The notes below the pieces were generated by a model, which saw only the letters and a list, made by a program, of their open reading frames with translations, was not told where the DNA came from and did not search any database. A program made the translations under genes and the position numbers. Shown one piece after another: positions 16,056 to 22,081 of a stretch of 22,081 nucleotides of DNA. Numbering within the stretch: position 1 is the stretch's first letter; the number at the start of each line of letters is the position of its first letter. The stretch covers positions 1 to 22,081 of the forward strand of contig JADIYN010000067.1 of the NCBI GenBank assembly GCA_016705335.1. Direction: 5' to 3'. This stretch comes from Draconibacterium sp. (GTDB taxonomy: Bacteria > Bacteroidota > Bacteroidia > Bacteroidales > Prolixibacteraceae).

Positions 16056-16439
16056 TTAGGCAGGTGCATTCATTACACCCAGTTGTTCCATTAATGCCAT
16101 CGAATCTGCAATCAGCCAGTGATGGACGATCATCCCGTTTTCGATATCATAGCTGATTACAAACGGAAATTCAACGTTACGATTTGTTGGAAGAATGCCA
16201 TTAAATTCTCCGGCATGGCATCCTTTAAACCGGGCTCTAACTACGACCCGGTTACCTTCGGCTGTTATTTCATCCATAAACATTTCGTATTTCGGAAACG
16301 CGGCATCAAAAAAAAGGATGTGCCCTAACAGTTCTTCGTCTGTCATGTATTGCTCCATCACTTCTCTTGTTTTGGTAACTCCACTCAGCGCATTAATGTA
16401 GCGAATGATAAACTCCTTGTTTTTCTTTTGTTGTTCCAT
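16056..16439 (-). CDS. SnoaL-like (ester-cyclase family) protein, copy 2
   Basis: The intact 127-residue paralogue of the preceding entry, equal in length. It differs mainly in the first 30 residues and the loop before the central strands (DAAFPKYEMFMDEITAEGNRVVVRARFKGCHAGEFNG). Identical length and near-identical ends show a recent tandem duplication; diverged pocket positions would allow different ligands. It is the first gene after the AraC regulator on the same strand, with its own promoter-like element at 16463-16470. Confidence 0.85.
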   Translation of the reverse strand: MEQQKKNKEFIIRYINALSGVTKTREVMEQYMTDEELLGHILFFDAAFPKYEMFMDEITAEGNRVVVRARFKGCHAGEFNGILPTNRNVEFPFVISYDIENGMIVHHWLIADSMALMEQLGVMNAPA

Positions 16440-16462
16440 GTTATTCGTTTTTAAAGTTTTAA

Positions 16463-16470
16463 CAAAGCTA
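16463..16470 (-). promoter_or_regulatory. -7 element before the SnoaL pair
   Basis: TAGCTTTG on the minus strand matches TAnnTTTG and would start transcription near 16456, 17 bases before the ATG at 16439. No good -33 TTG is seen at the usual spacing, which would fit a promoter needing an activator such as the adjacent AraC protein. Confidence 0.45.
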
Positions 16471-16513
16471 CGCCATTGAATAAAGGAGTGGTTAGTCTGT
16501 TTATTGCATACTT

Positions 16514-17379
16514 TTATTCATTTGTTGCAGACTTTCCGCCACGGCGGAAAACAGTAGGCGGTATTCCATATTGGGCTTTAAAGATTTTTGTGAAATGACT
16601 GATGGTTTGAAAACCTGTTTTATACGCTATTTCGCTAACCGTAAAATCAGAAGTTTCGAGCAGTTCTTTGGCTCTTTGCAGACGCATGTTTTTGATATAA
16701 TTGGCTGGCGCCTGCCTGATAAGCGATTTCAACCTACGGAACAACTGTGTTCTGCTCATGCACATAGCTTTACATAAAACACCTGTATCGAAATCTTCGT
16801 TTTCAAGATTAACTTTTATAAGCGTGTTGATTTTTTGCATAAAAGCGGCTTCCTGCGGACGACCCTGTTCGAGATTAGCCATCAGTTTTTCGGTCTGTGT
16901 AAAATGCGATTGCAGCCGTTTTTGAATTTCCTGTAAAACTGAGGAAGGTTATTGGAGGATGTATTTGTCAGAACAAATTCATTCTCTGTTGAAAGCCGAT
17001 TATTTAAAGGAAGAGAAATGGTGTACAACGTGCCATTTATCAACGCATTTCCGGTAAATGAATAGGTAGATGCCGGTGTAATTTCGTTTACCCAGATTAA
17101 GTTAAGGTTGTTATTTTCAATTTCTATCAATAAGTTTTGGTTATCGGTACTCATCAATAAACGGGTTTCGATAGTGCTTTTTGGCGGCAGTAAATTGATG
17201 ATATTACAAGTAAGTTGAACAAGAGACTGAGATAGCAGGAAAGGATTGAAAAGTACAGCCTGCTTTTTCATCGCAGTGGAAAATGAGATTTGCACTTCGT
17301 GGACTTTCGCGTAAGGAATAATGCTTTGCACCAAACCCTTTAAAAATGGAACTATATCGGTTTCAGAGGAGTATATCAT
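16514..17379 (-). CDS. AraC-family regulator with HATPase-like N-terminus, one frameshift
   Basis: The reconstructed protein has 288 residues. The last 100 are an AraC/XylS DNA-binding domain (MCMSRTQLFRRLKSLIRQAPANYIKNMRLQRAKELL, then FTVSEIAYKTGFQTISHFTKIFKAQYGIPPTVFR). The first 150 (DIVPFLKGLVQSIIPYAKVHEVQISFS... LSQSLVQLTCNIINLLPPKSTIETRL) resemble the ATPase part of a hybrid histidine kinase with its nucleotide-binding glycines lost, so it is probably a sensor shell. It has no signal peptide or membrane segment. The frame breaks near 16937-16942: one missing base converts VLQEIQKRLQSHFTQTEKLMAN into a stop at 16884. It lies upstream of, and reads into, the run of small ligand-binding proteins. 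Confidence 0.82.
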
Positions 17380-17624
17380 ACCAATTTTCGATTAACATGA
17401 AAGGTATAACTAATGTTAGATTAAATGTATAATTAAATTGTGTAAAACATAATTCAGATTGATATTAAATCCAAAACTGTAGTGTGAATTTGTACTTTAA
17501 TTCCGGGGGAGCGGAAAACTAATGATAAATTGTTTTTTGTAAATGAAAAAACTAAGGCTGCAAGAATGAAATCAATAACAAGTGGAATGTAATTATTCAA
17601 ATCTGTTGAATCCGTTACCAGTAA
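17380..17624. other. intergenic with an 18-bp repeat and a copy of the 3' element
   Basis: No gene is seen in these 245 bases between the M64 stop and the AraC start. TGTAATTATTCAAATCTG at 17588-17605 is identical to 14443-14460. The preceding AACAAGTGG (17573 onward) links this stretch to the dispersed element at 11281 and 19622. Confidence 0.5.
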
Positions 17625-19022
17625 TTATTCTTTTATAATTTGTTCAGTATAAGTAAAATCATCAATCAAATAGCGAATAAGATACACACCTGCAGGCAGA
17701 TTTTGAGCGGAAATGTTTGCTGTTTGTGTGTATTTGCCCGCTGATTCATTATTTTGTTTTACCAAAGTTTGAATTAGAGATCCATTTATGTCAAGCATAT
17801 CAACCCGCACATTTGAAGTTTTTTCGAGGGTGTAACTAATGGTAAGATTATCATGAAATGGGTTTGGATACGCACTTACCTTCGATTTGTACTGCAGTGC
17901 ATGGATTGAAATATTGGTAGCCAGTTTATCAATTGTCCACTGAATGGAATATAGATGATTTGTTGGATGAGCAGAAGATTTTACAGCAGCAGTTGTATCT
18001 GCAACAGTTGCCACAAGTGTGTGGGTGCCTTTTGAAAGCGTATTCGAATCAAGGGTTAAAGTATCGGTATTGCCTGCGTAACTGCTTCCATTCAGCATCC
18101 ATGTTATTTTTAAAGTATTGGGGACAGGTTGAAGTGTTGTAACTGCAAATAATATTTTTTCATCGGTAACCGAAAAGGTGGTTGGATCGGGCGTGTAAGC
18201 ATATATCGCATTGGTAATTGTATGTATTTTTTCGATGATAAGTTCGTTGCAATATGCGCAGAAAGGAGAGTCAAGATAGCGCATCATACAGCTTTGATGG
18301 GGCCTGTGCCAAGTTGCATCTTCCTCAAACTTATATATTCCTGTGTTTTTGATACCCATCCAGTTTTTCCAGCGCACAAGTGTTGAATTTGACTCTTTTG
18401 TAGTATTTGCCTGCTCAATCATATAGCTTTCTCCCGGATAATATTCATCACGCAGGTTTCCAAAAGAATGCCCGATTTCATGTACTGCAACCTGTGCTGC
18501 ATTTGGATCGGTTGAAGCAACAGAAAATGTGCCTCCCGATCCGCCATATTTTGTTGAGTTTACCAATATCAGCACCAAATCCCATTGTGGAAAGTTGTTA
18601 TTAAGCGTGGTATATACAATGCCATTATCGGCTACAATCAGTCTGTGAATTCCGGCAACGTCCATCGTGCTTTTAAAATAGATATCCGGATTTGTAACTA
18701 TATCATCGCTTCCGCAATCAGTGGCTGTGTGCGGATGTATTACGCCCGACTCATTTGACGGAACATTTACAGTATAAACATTAAAATAGTTTTTATAAGC
18801 TGAGAATGGCGATTGTGAAAAGAAGTAATTCATAAATGCAGTTGCATCGGTTTTAAACTTAGCTTGTTCAGCTGAAGTATATCCATCGGGCAGTATAACA
18901 AGATTAATTATCTGGTCGCGTGTGCCGTTATACATCAGGCTGTCTTTGGGAAATATTTGTCCGAACGACGCAGCACAGAATACAATTGATAATAATATTG
19001 CAGATAGAATTTTTTTCATCAT
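17625..19022 (-). CDS. secreted M64-family zinc metallopeptidase with T9SS sorting domain
   Basis: An intact 465-residue protein. The signal peptide is MMKKILSAILLSIVFCAASFG. Residues 25-275 match the IgA-peptidase M64 family (NLVILPDGYTSAEQAKFKTDA near the start), with the zinc site HEIGHSFGNLRDEY (His181, Glu182, His185) and the later CMMRYLDSPFCAYC block with paired cysteines. Residues about 285-375 are an Ig-like spacer, and about 385-465 a type A T9SS sorting domain (VSAYPNPFHDNLTISYTLEK... GVYLIRYLIDD). The enzyme should be exported across the outer membrane; its natural substrate is unknown. It follows the lipoprotein gene by 64 bases of short repeats and is probably co-transcribed with it. 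Confidence 0.92.
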   Translation of the reverse strand: MMKKILSAILLSIVFCAASFGQIFPKDSLMYNGTRDQIINLVILPDGYTSAEQAKFKTDATAFMNYFFSQSPFSAYKNYFNVYTVNVPSNESGVIHPHTATDCGSDDIVTNPDIYFKSTMDVAGIHRLIVADNGIVYTTLNNNFPQWDLVLILVNSTKYGGSGGTFSVASTDPNAAQVAVHEIGHSFGNLRDEYYPGESYMIEQANTTKESNSTLVRWKNWMGIKNTGIYKFEEDATWHRPHQSCMMRYLDSPFCAYCNELIIEKIHTITNAIYAYTPDPTTFSVTDEKILFAVTTLQPVPNTLKITWMLNGSSYAGNTDTLTLDSNTLSKGTHTLVATVADTTAAVKSSAHPTNHLYSIQWTIDKLATNISIHALQYKSKVSAYPNPFHDNLTISYTLEKTSNVRVDMLDINGSLIQTLVKQNNESAGKYTQTANISAQNLPAGVYLIRYLIDDFTYTEQIIKE

Positions 19023-19071
19023 TAGTCATTAGTCATTAGTCATTCATTTTAGTCTTGTCATTAGTCATTGT
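19019..19071. repeat. ATTAGTC heptamer tandem repeat
   Basis: Three perfect heptamers and two broken ones (CATTAGTCATTAGTCATTAG, then TTTTAGTC and GTCATTAGTC) lie directly upstream of the M64 start. TTTCTAATTTCTAATTTC at 19083-19100 is a second word repeat overlapping the end of the lipoprotein gene. Confidence 0.7.
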
Positions 19072-19086
19072 TTGTCATTTTTATTT

Positions 19087-19560
19087 CTAATTTCTAATTT
19101 CCAATTCAAAAATCTTTACAGGTGATTTGTTGTCGAGATTTTCGTTTATAATCAACTTATCAATGCCGGCGGTTTTATTTACCCGTAAAACAAATTCTGA
19201 ATCATTCAATTCAACCGATTTTGTTTCGAGCTGCCGGTTATCGTTTAGCGTTTCGGCCCTGTAAAACAACGGATGATCAAGCTTTTGTGTTGATACCACC
19301 TTGTTGTTTTTATCAACAAAAGTACATTCAAGAAAGTTTTTGGAAGTGTACGATTCACCGGTTGATTTAACCGACCCTGCTATCTTACTTTTGTTTTTTA
19401 ATTCGATATGCGTTGCCCTTGTAACCGTGTCCCGTGAAATACGATAAGTGAGATACAGAAAAGAATTTGCAGCCGGTTTGTTGTCCTCCGCATTTTTGTT
19501 AACACGCGAAACAGCACACGCACAAAGCAGCGAAAGCATGATGATTAAGATTTTCTTCAT
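19087..19560 (-). CDS. hypothetical lipoprotein upstream of the M64 peptidase
   Basis: An intact 157-residue protein. The N-terminus MKKILIIMLSLLCACAVS has a lipobox (LCAC), so it should be diacylated by Lgt and anchored in a membrane. The mature part is beta-rich (FLYLTYRISRDTVTRATHIELKNKSKIAGS, FLECTFVDKNNKVV, VKIFELEIRN) and matches no domain I can name. Its position just ahead of the M64 gene on the same strand suggests a partner in secretion, anchoring or inhibition of the peptidase (inference). Confidence 0.75.
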   Translation of the reverse strand: MKKILIIMLSLLCACAVSRVNKNAEDNKPAANSFLYLTYRISRDTVTRATHIELKNKSKIAGSVKSTGESYTSKNFLECTFVDKNNKVVSTQKLDHPLFYRAETLNDNRQLETKSVELNDSEFVLRVNKTAGIDKLIINENLDNKSPVKIFELEIRN

Positions 19561-19571
19561 AAAGCAATATC

Positions 19572-19593
19572 TGATAAAATTTTCGTTTTATCA
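19572..19593. promoter_or_regulatory. inverted repeat before the lipoprotein-M64 operon
   Basis: TGATAAAA-TTTTCG-TTTTATCA is a perfect eight-base inverted repeat 12 bases upstream of the lipoprotein ATG. It could be an operator or a 5'-leader hairpin. No TAnnTTTG element is evident beside it. Confidence 0.4.
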
Positions 19594-19621
19594 TTCATTT
19601 TTTGTTTGATTTATTTTTGGA

Positions 19622-19731
19622 GTGGTGGTCTTTTGTAAAGAAGGGAAAATGTCTACTACAATTATTAACAAGTGGAAATAGTATTCAATTCTTTTGGATT
19701 GCACACTGGTTACAAACGGGCACAGGCAGGG
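19622..19731. repeat. dispersed non-coding element, copy B
   Basis: Aligns in the same orientation with 11281-11398 at roughly three-quarters identity by eye. Its right edge meets exactly the point where the restriction-modification remnant loses homology to its second copy, so it may mark the rearrangement junction. Confidence 0.5.
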
Positions 19732-19804
19732 AATTGATTAACTCTGCATCAAGCTGTTTGATATATTTCTGTTCAACGGTTTCATTGTCGGTTAAGTTTT
19801 TCAT
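19685..19804 (-). pseudogene. remnant of type IIG restriction-modification gene start, copy 1
   Basis: A 39-codon frame reads ETVEQKYIKQLDAELIN, homologous to the start of the frame at 21224-21427, then breaks off at 19733. Compared with that copy, about 14 bases after its ATG are deleted. The frame is saved only by an ATG at 19804 that would coincide with the transcription start. It is a decayed fragment and not a working gene. Confidence 0.55.
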
Positions 19805-19885
19805 TAATGCTCAAATATAAAAATAACAGTAGTGTGAGCAAGAATACTGCAGGTATTTTATAAAGATCGGTTGTGTGATGGTTTA
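19732..19885. repeat. duplicated promoter plus restriction-gene start, copy 1
   Basis: Homologous to 21362-21530. It includes TAATNAAAACTTAACC in the leader and the promoter TTG (19841-19839) and TATATTTG (19819-19812) with a 19-base spacer on the minus strand. Confidence 0.6.
19812..19841 (-). promoter_or_regulatory. promoter of the restriction-gene remnant, copy 1
   Basis: TTG-N19-TATATTTG on the minus strand fits the Bacteroidota consensus. The TATATTTGAGCATTAAT word is shared with copy 2 at 21453-21460. Confidence 0.5.
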
Positions 19886-19978
19886 TTTGTCGCTACCGCA
19901 ATAATGTATTTTTTTGTTACCATTTTATCTGTTTAATTCGTGTTGGCGTTTTATTGATAGTTTTGATAAAACACTATT

Positions 19979-21171
19979 TTAAACCAGTTGGCCATGTAGT
20001 TCAAGTTCTGCATCAATCGATCTGTCAGATTCTTTATTAAATATAATGGTTGAGGCAGGATAGAAGTCAGTATTATTACCCCAGCCTGAATTATCATAAA
20101 ATGCAAAATACAGGAGTGAATAGTGACCCCGGAATAAATATAACTTTTGGCTCCAGGAAATAATGGTTGTATCATTATTGTAAGCAGGATAAAATATAAC
20201 TTTAAAGAAGCCCCTTTTGCCATTTTGCTTCAATACTGTATTTGTGTTAAGTGAATCGGTAAACTGAATTTATCTGGTGATAATATATTAACACCATATT
20301 TACCGCTTCAGCGTATTCAATTCCACTTGTTGCAATAAATTTTGTATTGTCGGCAGTAAATTGCTGAATATATTTCTCAAAATCAGGAATTTCTGATTTA
20401 ATTCCTAAATCATCATACCTGTTTATTATGTTTTGTCTTACTTCCGGGTAAATTCAGAAATTTCAGGTCGCTAACTAATTTCTGACCCAATTCCTGATCG
20501 TCTAAAAAGGCCATCTTCCTTGATATCGATGCTTTAATTGCAGCAATTAATTCCCGATAATTCAGCCTCGACCGATTACCTTGAACAATAATCGAAATGG
20601 CAAGCAGAACCGAGTTATCTTCTCCGCTTTTGCTAATATCCAGATATTCCGATGATTTTAAATCCTCCATTGAAATCTCAAAATTTTAAGAATTTCTTTT
20701 TGAGCCTGAATTTTGAAGCTTTAAACTCTCCACCTTTCAAACAAGATATGAAACCCTGCCTTTCTCAAGTTCAGTCAGAATATTTACATTGATTGAAGAC
20801 GAAAAAGCTTATATCATGATTGCATGCAAGGTTAATTGAGACTCTGAAACCTTACCCGTATTTTCATTAAAGTAATAACGGTTGCTATTAGTTTCCAACA
20901 TACTGTGATTCAAAACGAATGTCTTTCAACTCAAAATACCTTTGTTGTCAGTAATCTGGGGTAAGAAACATTTCCCGTAGGGGTTTAACTGAATCCAGTT
21001 CTGAAATCATTAACGGGGAGCCATTTATATAAGGCCTTTTTGAATAAATCTGATATTTTATCCTTTTCCAGGGTTGCTGTTTTCAATGCCGGGATCTGTA
21101 TTGCATGATATCATAAACAGGATTAAGGCAAAAGGAATCAATTTTTTAAGGGTTTTTATTAACTTTTTCAT
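19979..21171 (-). pseudogene. lipoprotein gene with about seven disruptions
   Basis: Pieces in different frames join into one protein of about 400 residues. The start MKKLIKTLKKLIPFALILFM ends in a lipobox (MISC). Next come IKYQIYSKRPYINGSPLMIS, LDSVKPLREMFLTPDY, QQRYFELKDIRFESQYVG and NRYYFNENTGKVSESQLTLH, then INVNILTELEKGRVSYL and ISMEDLKSSEYLDISKSGED. These are followed by LLAISIIVQGNRS, FLNLPEVRQNIINRYDDLGI and IPDFEKYIQQFTADNTKFIA, and finally RGFFKVIFYPAYNN and ELELHGQLV. The TELEKGRVSYL and ISMED...SGEDNSVLLAISI blocks recall a widespread, unnamed Bacteroidota lipoprotein family (recollection, unchecked). Breaks occur near 21100, 20950 (in-frame TGA), 20900, 20815, 20745, 20700, 20445 and 20245. 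This density is far above that in secA, so it is probably a true pseudogene. The longest intact piece is 20413-20670. Confidence 0.6.
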
Positions 21172-21223
21172 GGTTTTTGTTTTGAAGATTGAAAGATTTG
21201 ATTGTTTCTTTTAGCTTTTAATT

Positions 21224-21427
21224 TTAAATGTTACCCGGATAACGTGGAAAATTAAAATATTGTATTAAAGGCTTTACTGAATATTGTTCCTCTTTGCTGT
21301 TTCTTATATTCTCCTGAATGTCGGGATTCCCGAAATAGGCTTTAAACTCGCGATACTTTGCATTGATTAACGCTGCGTCAAGCTGTTTTAGATATTTCTG
21401 TTCAACGGTTTTTTGAAAAAGAGCCAT
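21224..21427 (-). pseudogene. truncated N-terminus of type IIG restriction-modification protein, copy 2
   Basis: The first 49 of 67 residues (KTVEQKYLKQLDAALINAKY, then FKAYFGNPDIQENIRNSKEEQY) match, from memory, the N-terminus of Eco57I/TaqI-type bifunctional restriction-methylation enzymes, which continue QEGFLRELF after KEEQ. Here the homology stops at KEEQY and an unrelated tail (SVKPLIQYFNFPRYPGNI) leads to a stop. The nuclease and methylase domains are missing. The promoter upstream is intact (TATATTTG), so a short peptide could still be made. It is probably a deletion relic of a restriction system, sharing its 5' region with the remnant at 19685-19804. Confidence 0.6.
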
Positions 21428-21530
21428 TGTTGGTTAAGTTTTTATTAATGCTCAAATATAATAAAAACAGCAGGATGGGAGGAGCAAAAAATTGAAGGAC
21501 TTTTGTAAAGTATAGTTGTGTGTTGGGTTG
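21362..21530. repeat. duplicated promoter plus restriction-gene start, copy 2
   Basis: Partner of 19732-19885. Similarity runs from the gene start through the leader and promoter to about GTTGTGTGTTGG at 21517-21528. Confidence 0.6.
21453..21487 (-). promoter_or_regulatory. promoter of the restriction-gene remnant, copy 2
   Basis: TATATTTG (21460-21453) on the minus strand matches the -7 consensus. The TTG at 21487-21485 is 24 bases upstream, longer than usual, so the match is weaker than for copy 1. Confidence 0.4.
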
Positions 21531-21563
21531 TGTATCGTTAACCATTGTATCACGTGTTTTTAG

Positions 21564-21963
21564 TTATCGGTAACAACGCATTGAAATCGCACAATAGCGG
21601 AGGTGTACTTTTAATCTTTCTTTTTCAATGACTTTGAAAACTAAAATTGCTGTTAGTCCTCCGGCTATTGAAGCTATTATATCTTGCAAATCAAAATTTC
21701 CTGAAGATTTCCATTGTTTTAGTTCAAAATAAAATGGAAGCCGCCGTTACGATTAATACAATAGTTTTCGGAATTTTGGTGGGTCTGATTAATAGCAATA
21801 CAGAAAATCCAACCACATAAAAATAGCTTGGTAAAAATCCAGCAACTCCGTAATCATCAATCTTATTTATATTTATATAATTCCTGTAAAACGCTTTGCA
21901 TAAGAATCCTGATACAACAGCAAATAGTCCAATCACTCCAATCTTAATATTTTCCGGTTTCAT
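21564..21963 (-). CDS. small VanZ-like membrane protein, one frameshift
   Basis: The reconstructed protein has about 132 residues and four hydrophobic segments: IGVIGLFAVVSGFLCKAFY, FLPSYFYVVGFSVLLLI, IPKTIVLIVTAASILF, and, after the break, GNFDLQDIIASIAGGLTAIL. The last motif (FDxxDIIAxxxGG) is typical of VanZ-like integral membrane proteins, which lack a known enzymatic role outside glycopeptide resistance. The frame breaks at 21726-21734, in a pair of T-runs on the coding strand. One extra or two missing bases would join the halves and carry the frame to TAA at 21564. It is transcribed toward the restriction remnant. Confidence 0.6.
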
Positions 21964-22081
21964 TATTTATCATTATAACTTAATATGTAAACAGCAGTCC
22001 GTTTAAAATCAATCGTTACTGTAAAATTTTCTGACCAAATATAACTGAGTTTGCATCTCATTCATTTTTTGTCAATATTAT
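21964..22081. other. window end, no gene seen
   Basis: The last 118 bases hold no recognisable gene. They are A+T-rich and contain the leader of the VanZ-like gene. Confidence 0.4.

Noticed and set aside
19602..19820. Plus-strand open frame near 19.6-19.8 kb
   Set aside because: It is the antisense of the restriction remnant and the dispersed element and has no recognisable protein features.

Overview
The window looks like about 22 kb of chromosome from a member of the Bacteroidota, probably the Bacteroidales/Marinilabiliales side. The evidence is a long SecA of about 1106 codons with a C-terminal SEC-C zinc motif, two proteins with type IX secretion (T9SS) sorting tails, several promoters of the TTG-N19/20-TAnnTTTG type used by this phylum, low G+C with A-rich start regions, and intergenic GTTTAAAGTTTAAAG and ATTAGTC repeats. 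I found no rRNA, tRNA, CRISPR array or complete insertion sequence.

Layout. Plus strand, left end: secA, lgt, then a translationally coupled pair made of a hemerythrin/Ric-like protein and a LuxR-type regulator with a degenerate receiver. Minus strand, 6.0-8.0 kb: a VOC protein, and an operon of YjbR/MmcQ, an uncharacterised small protein and a DUF4287+DUF5655 protein. Plus strand, 8.3-10.1 kb: an outer-membrane porin and an exported FMN-binding protein behind a clear promoter and operator-like inverted repeats. Minus strand from 10.2 kb to the end: an XRE-pentapeptide regulator, a T9SS cargo protein, an orphan gp19-like contractile tail-tube protein, an interrupted TIR-domain gene, a run of five small NTF2/SnoaL and lipocalin-like proteins behind an AraC regulator, an M64 metallopeptidase with a lipoprotein partner, then a decayed stretch with two truncated copies of the start of a type IIG restriction-modification gene, a heavily broken lipoprotein gene and a small VanZ-like membrane protein.

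Reading caution. At least ten genes, including essential secA and lgt, are broken by lesions that one missing base would repair, mostly in homopolymers. This pattern points to uncorrected long-read consensus error rather than biology. I therefore annotate these loci as whole genes with the lesion noted. The TIR gene (one 269-codon frame with two in-frame stops) and the lipoprotein near 20-21 kb (about seven lesions in 1.2 kb) are much denser and may be real pseudogenes.

The parts most worth following up are the AraC-led cluster of duplicated small ligand-binding folds, the hemerythrin/pseudo-receiver pair, the porin/FMN operon with its operator-like repeats, the TIR gene, the orphan tail-tube gene, and a dispersed non-coding element that repeatedly sits just past the 3' ends of minus-strand genes.
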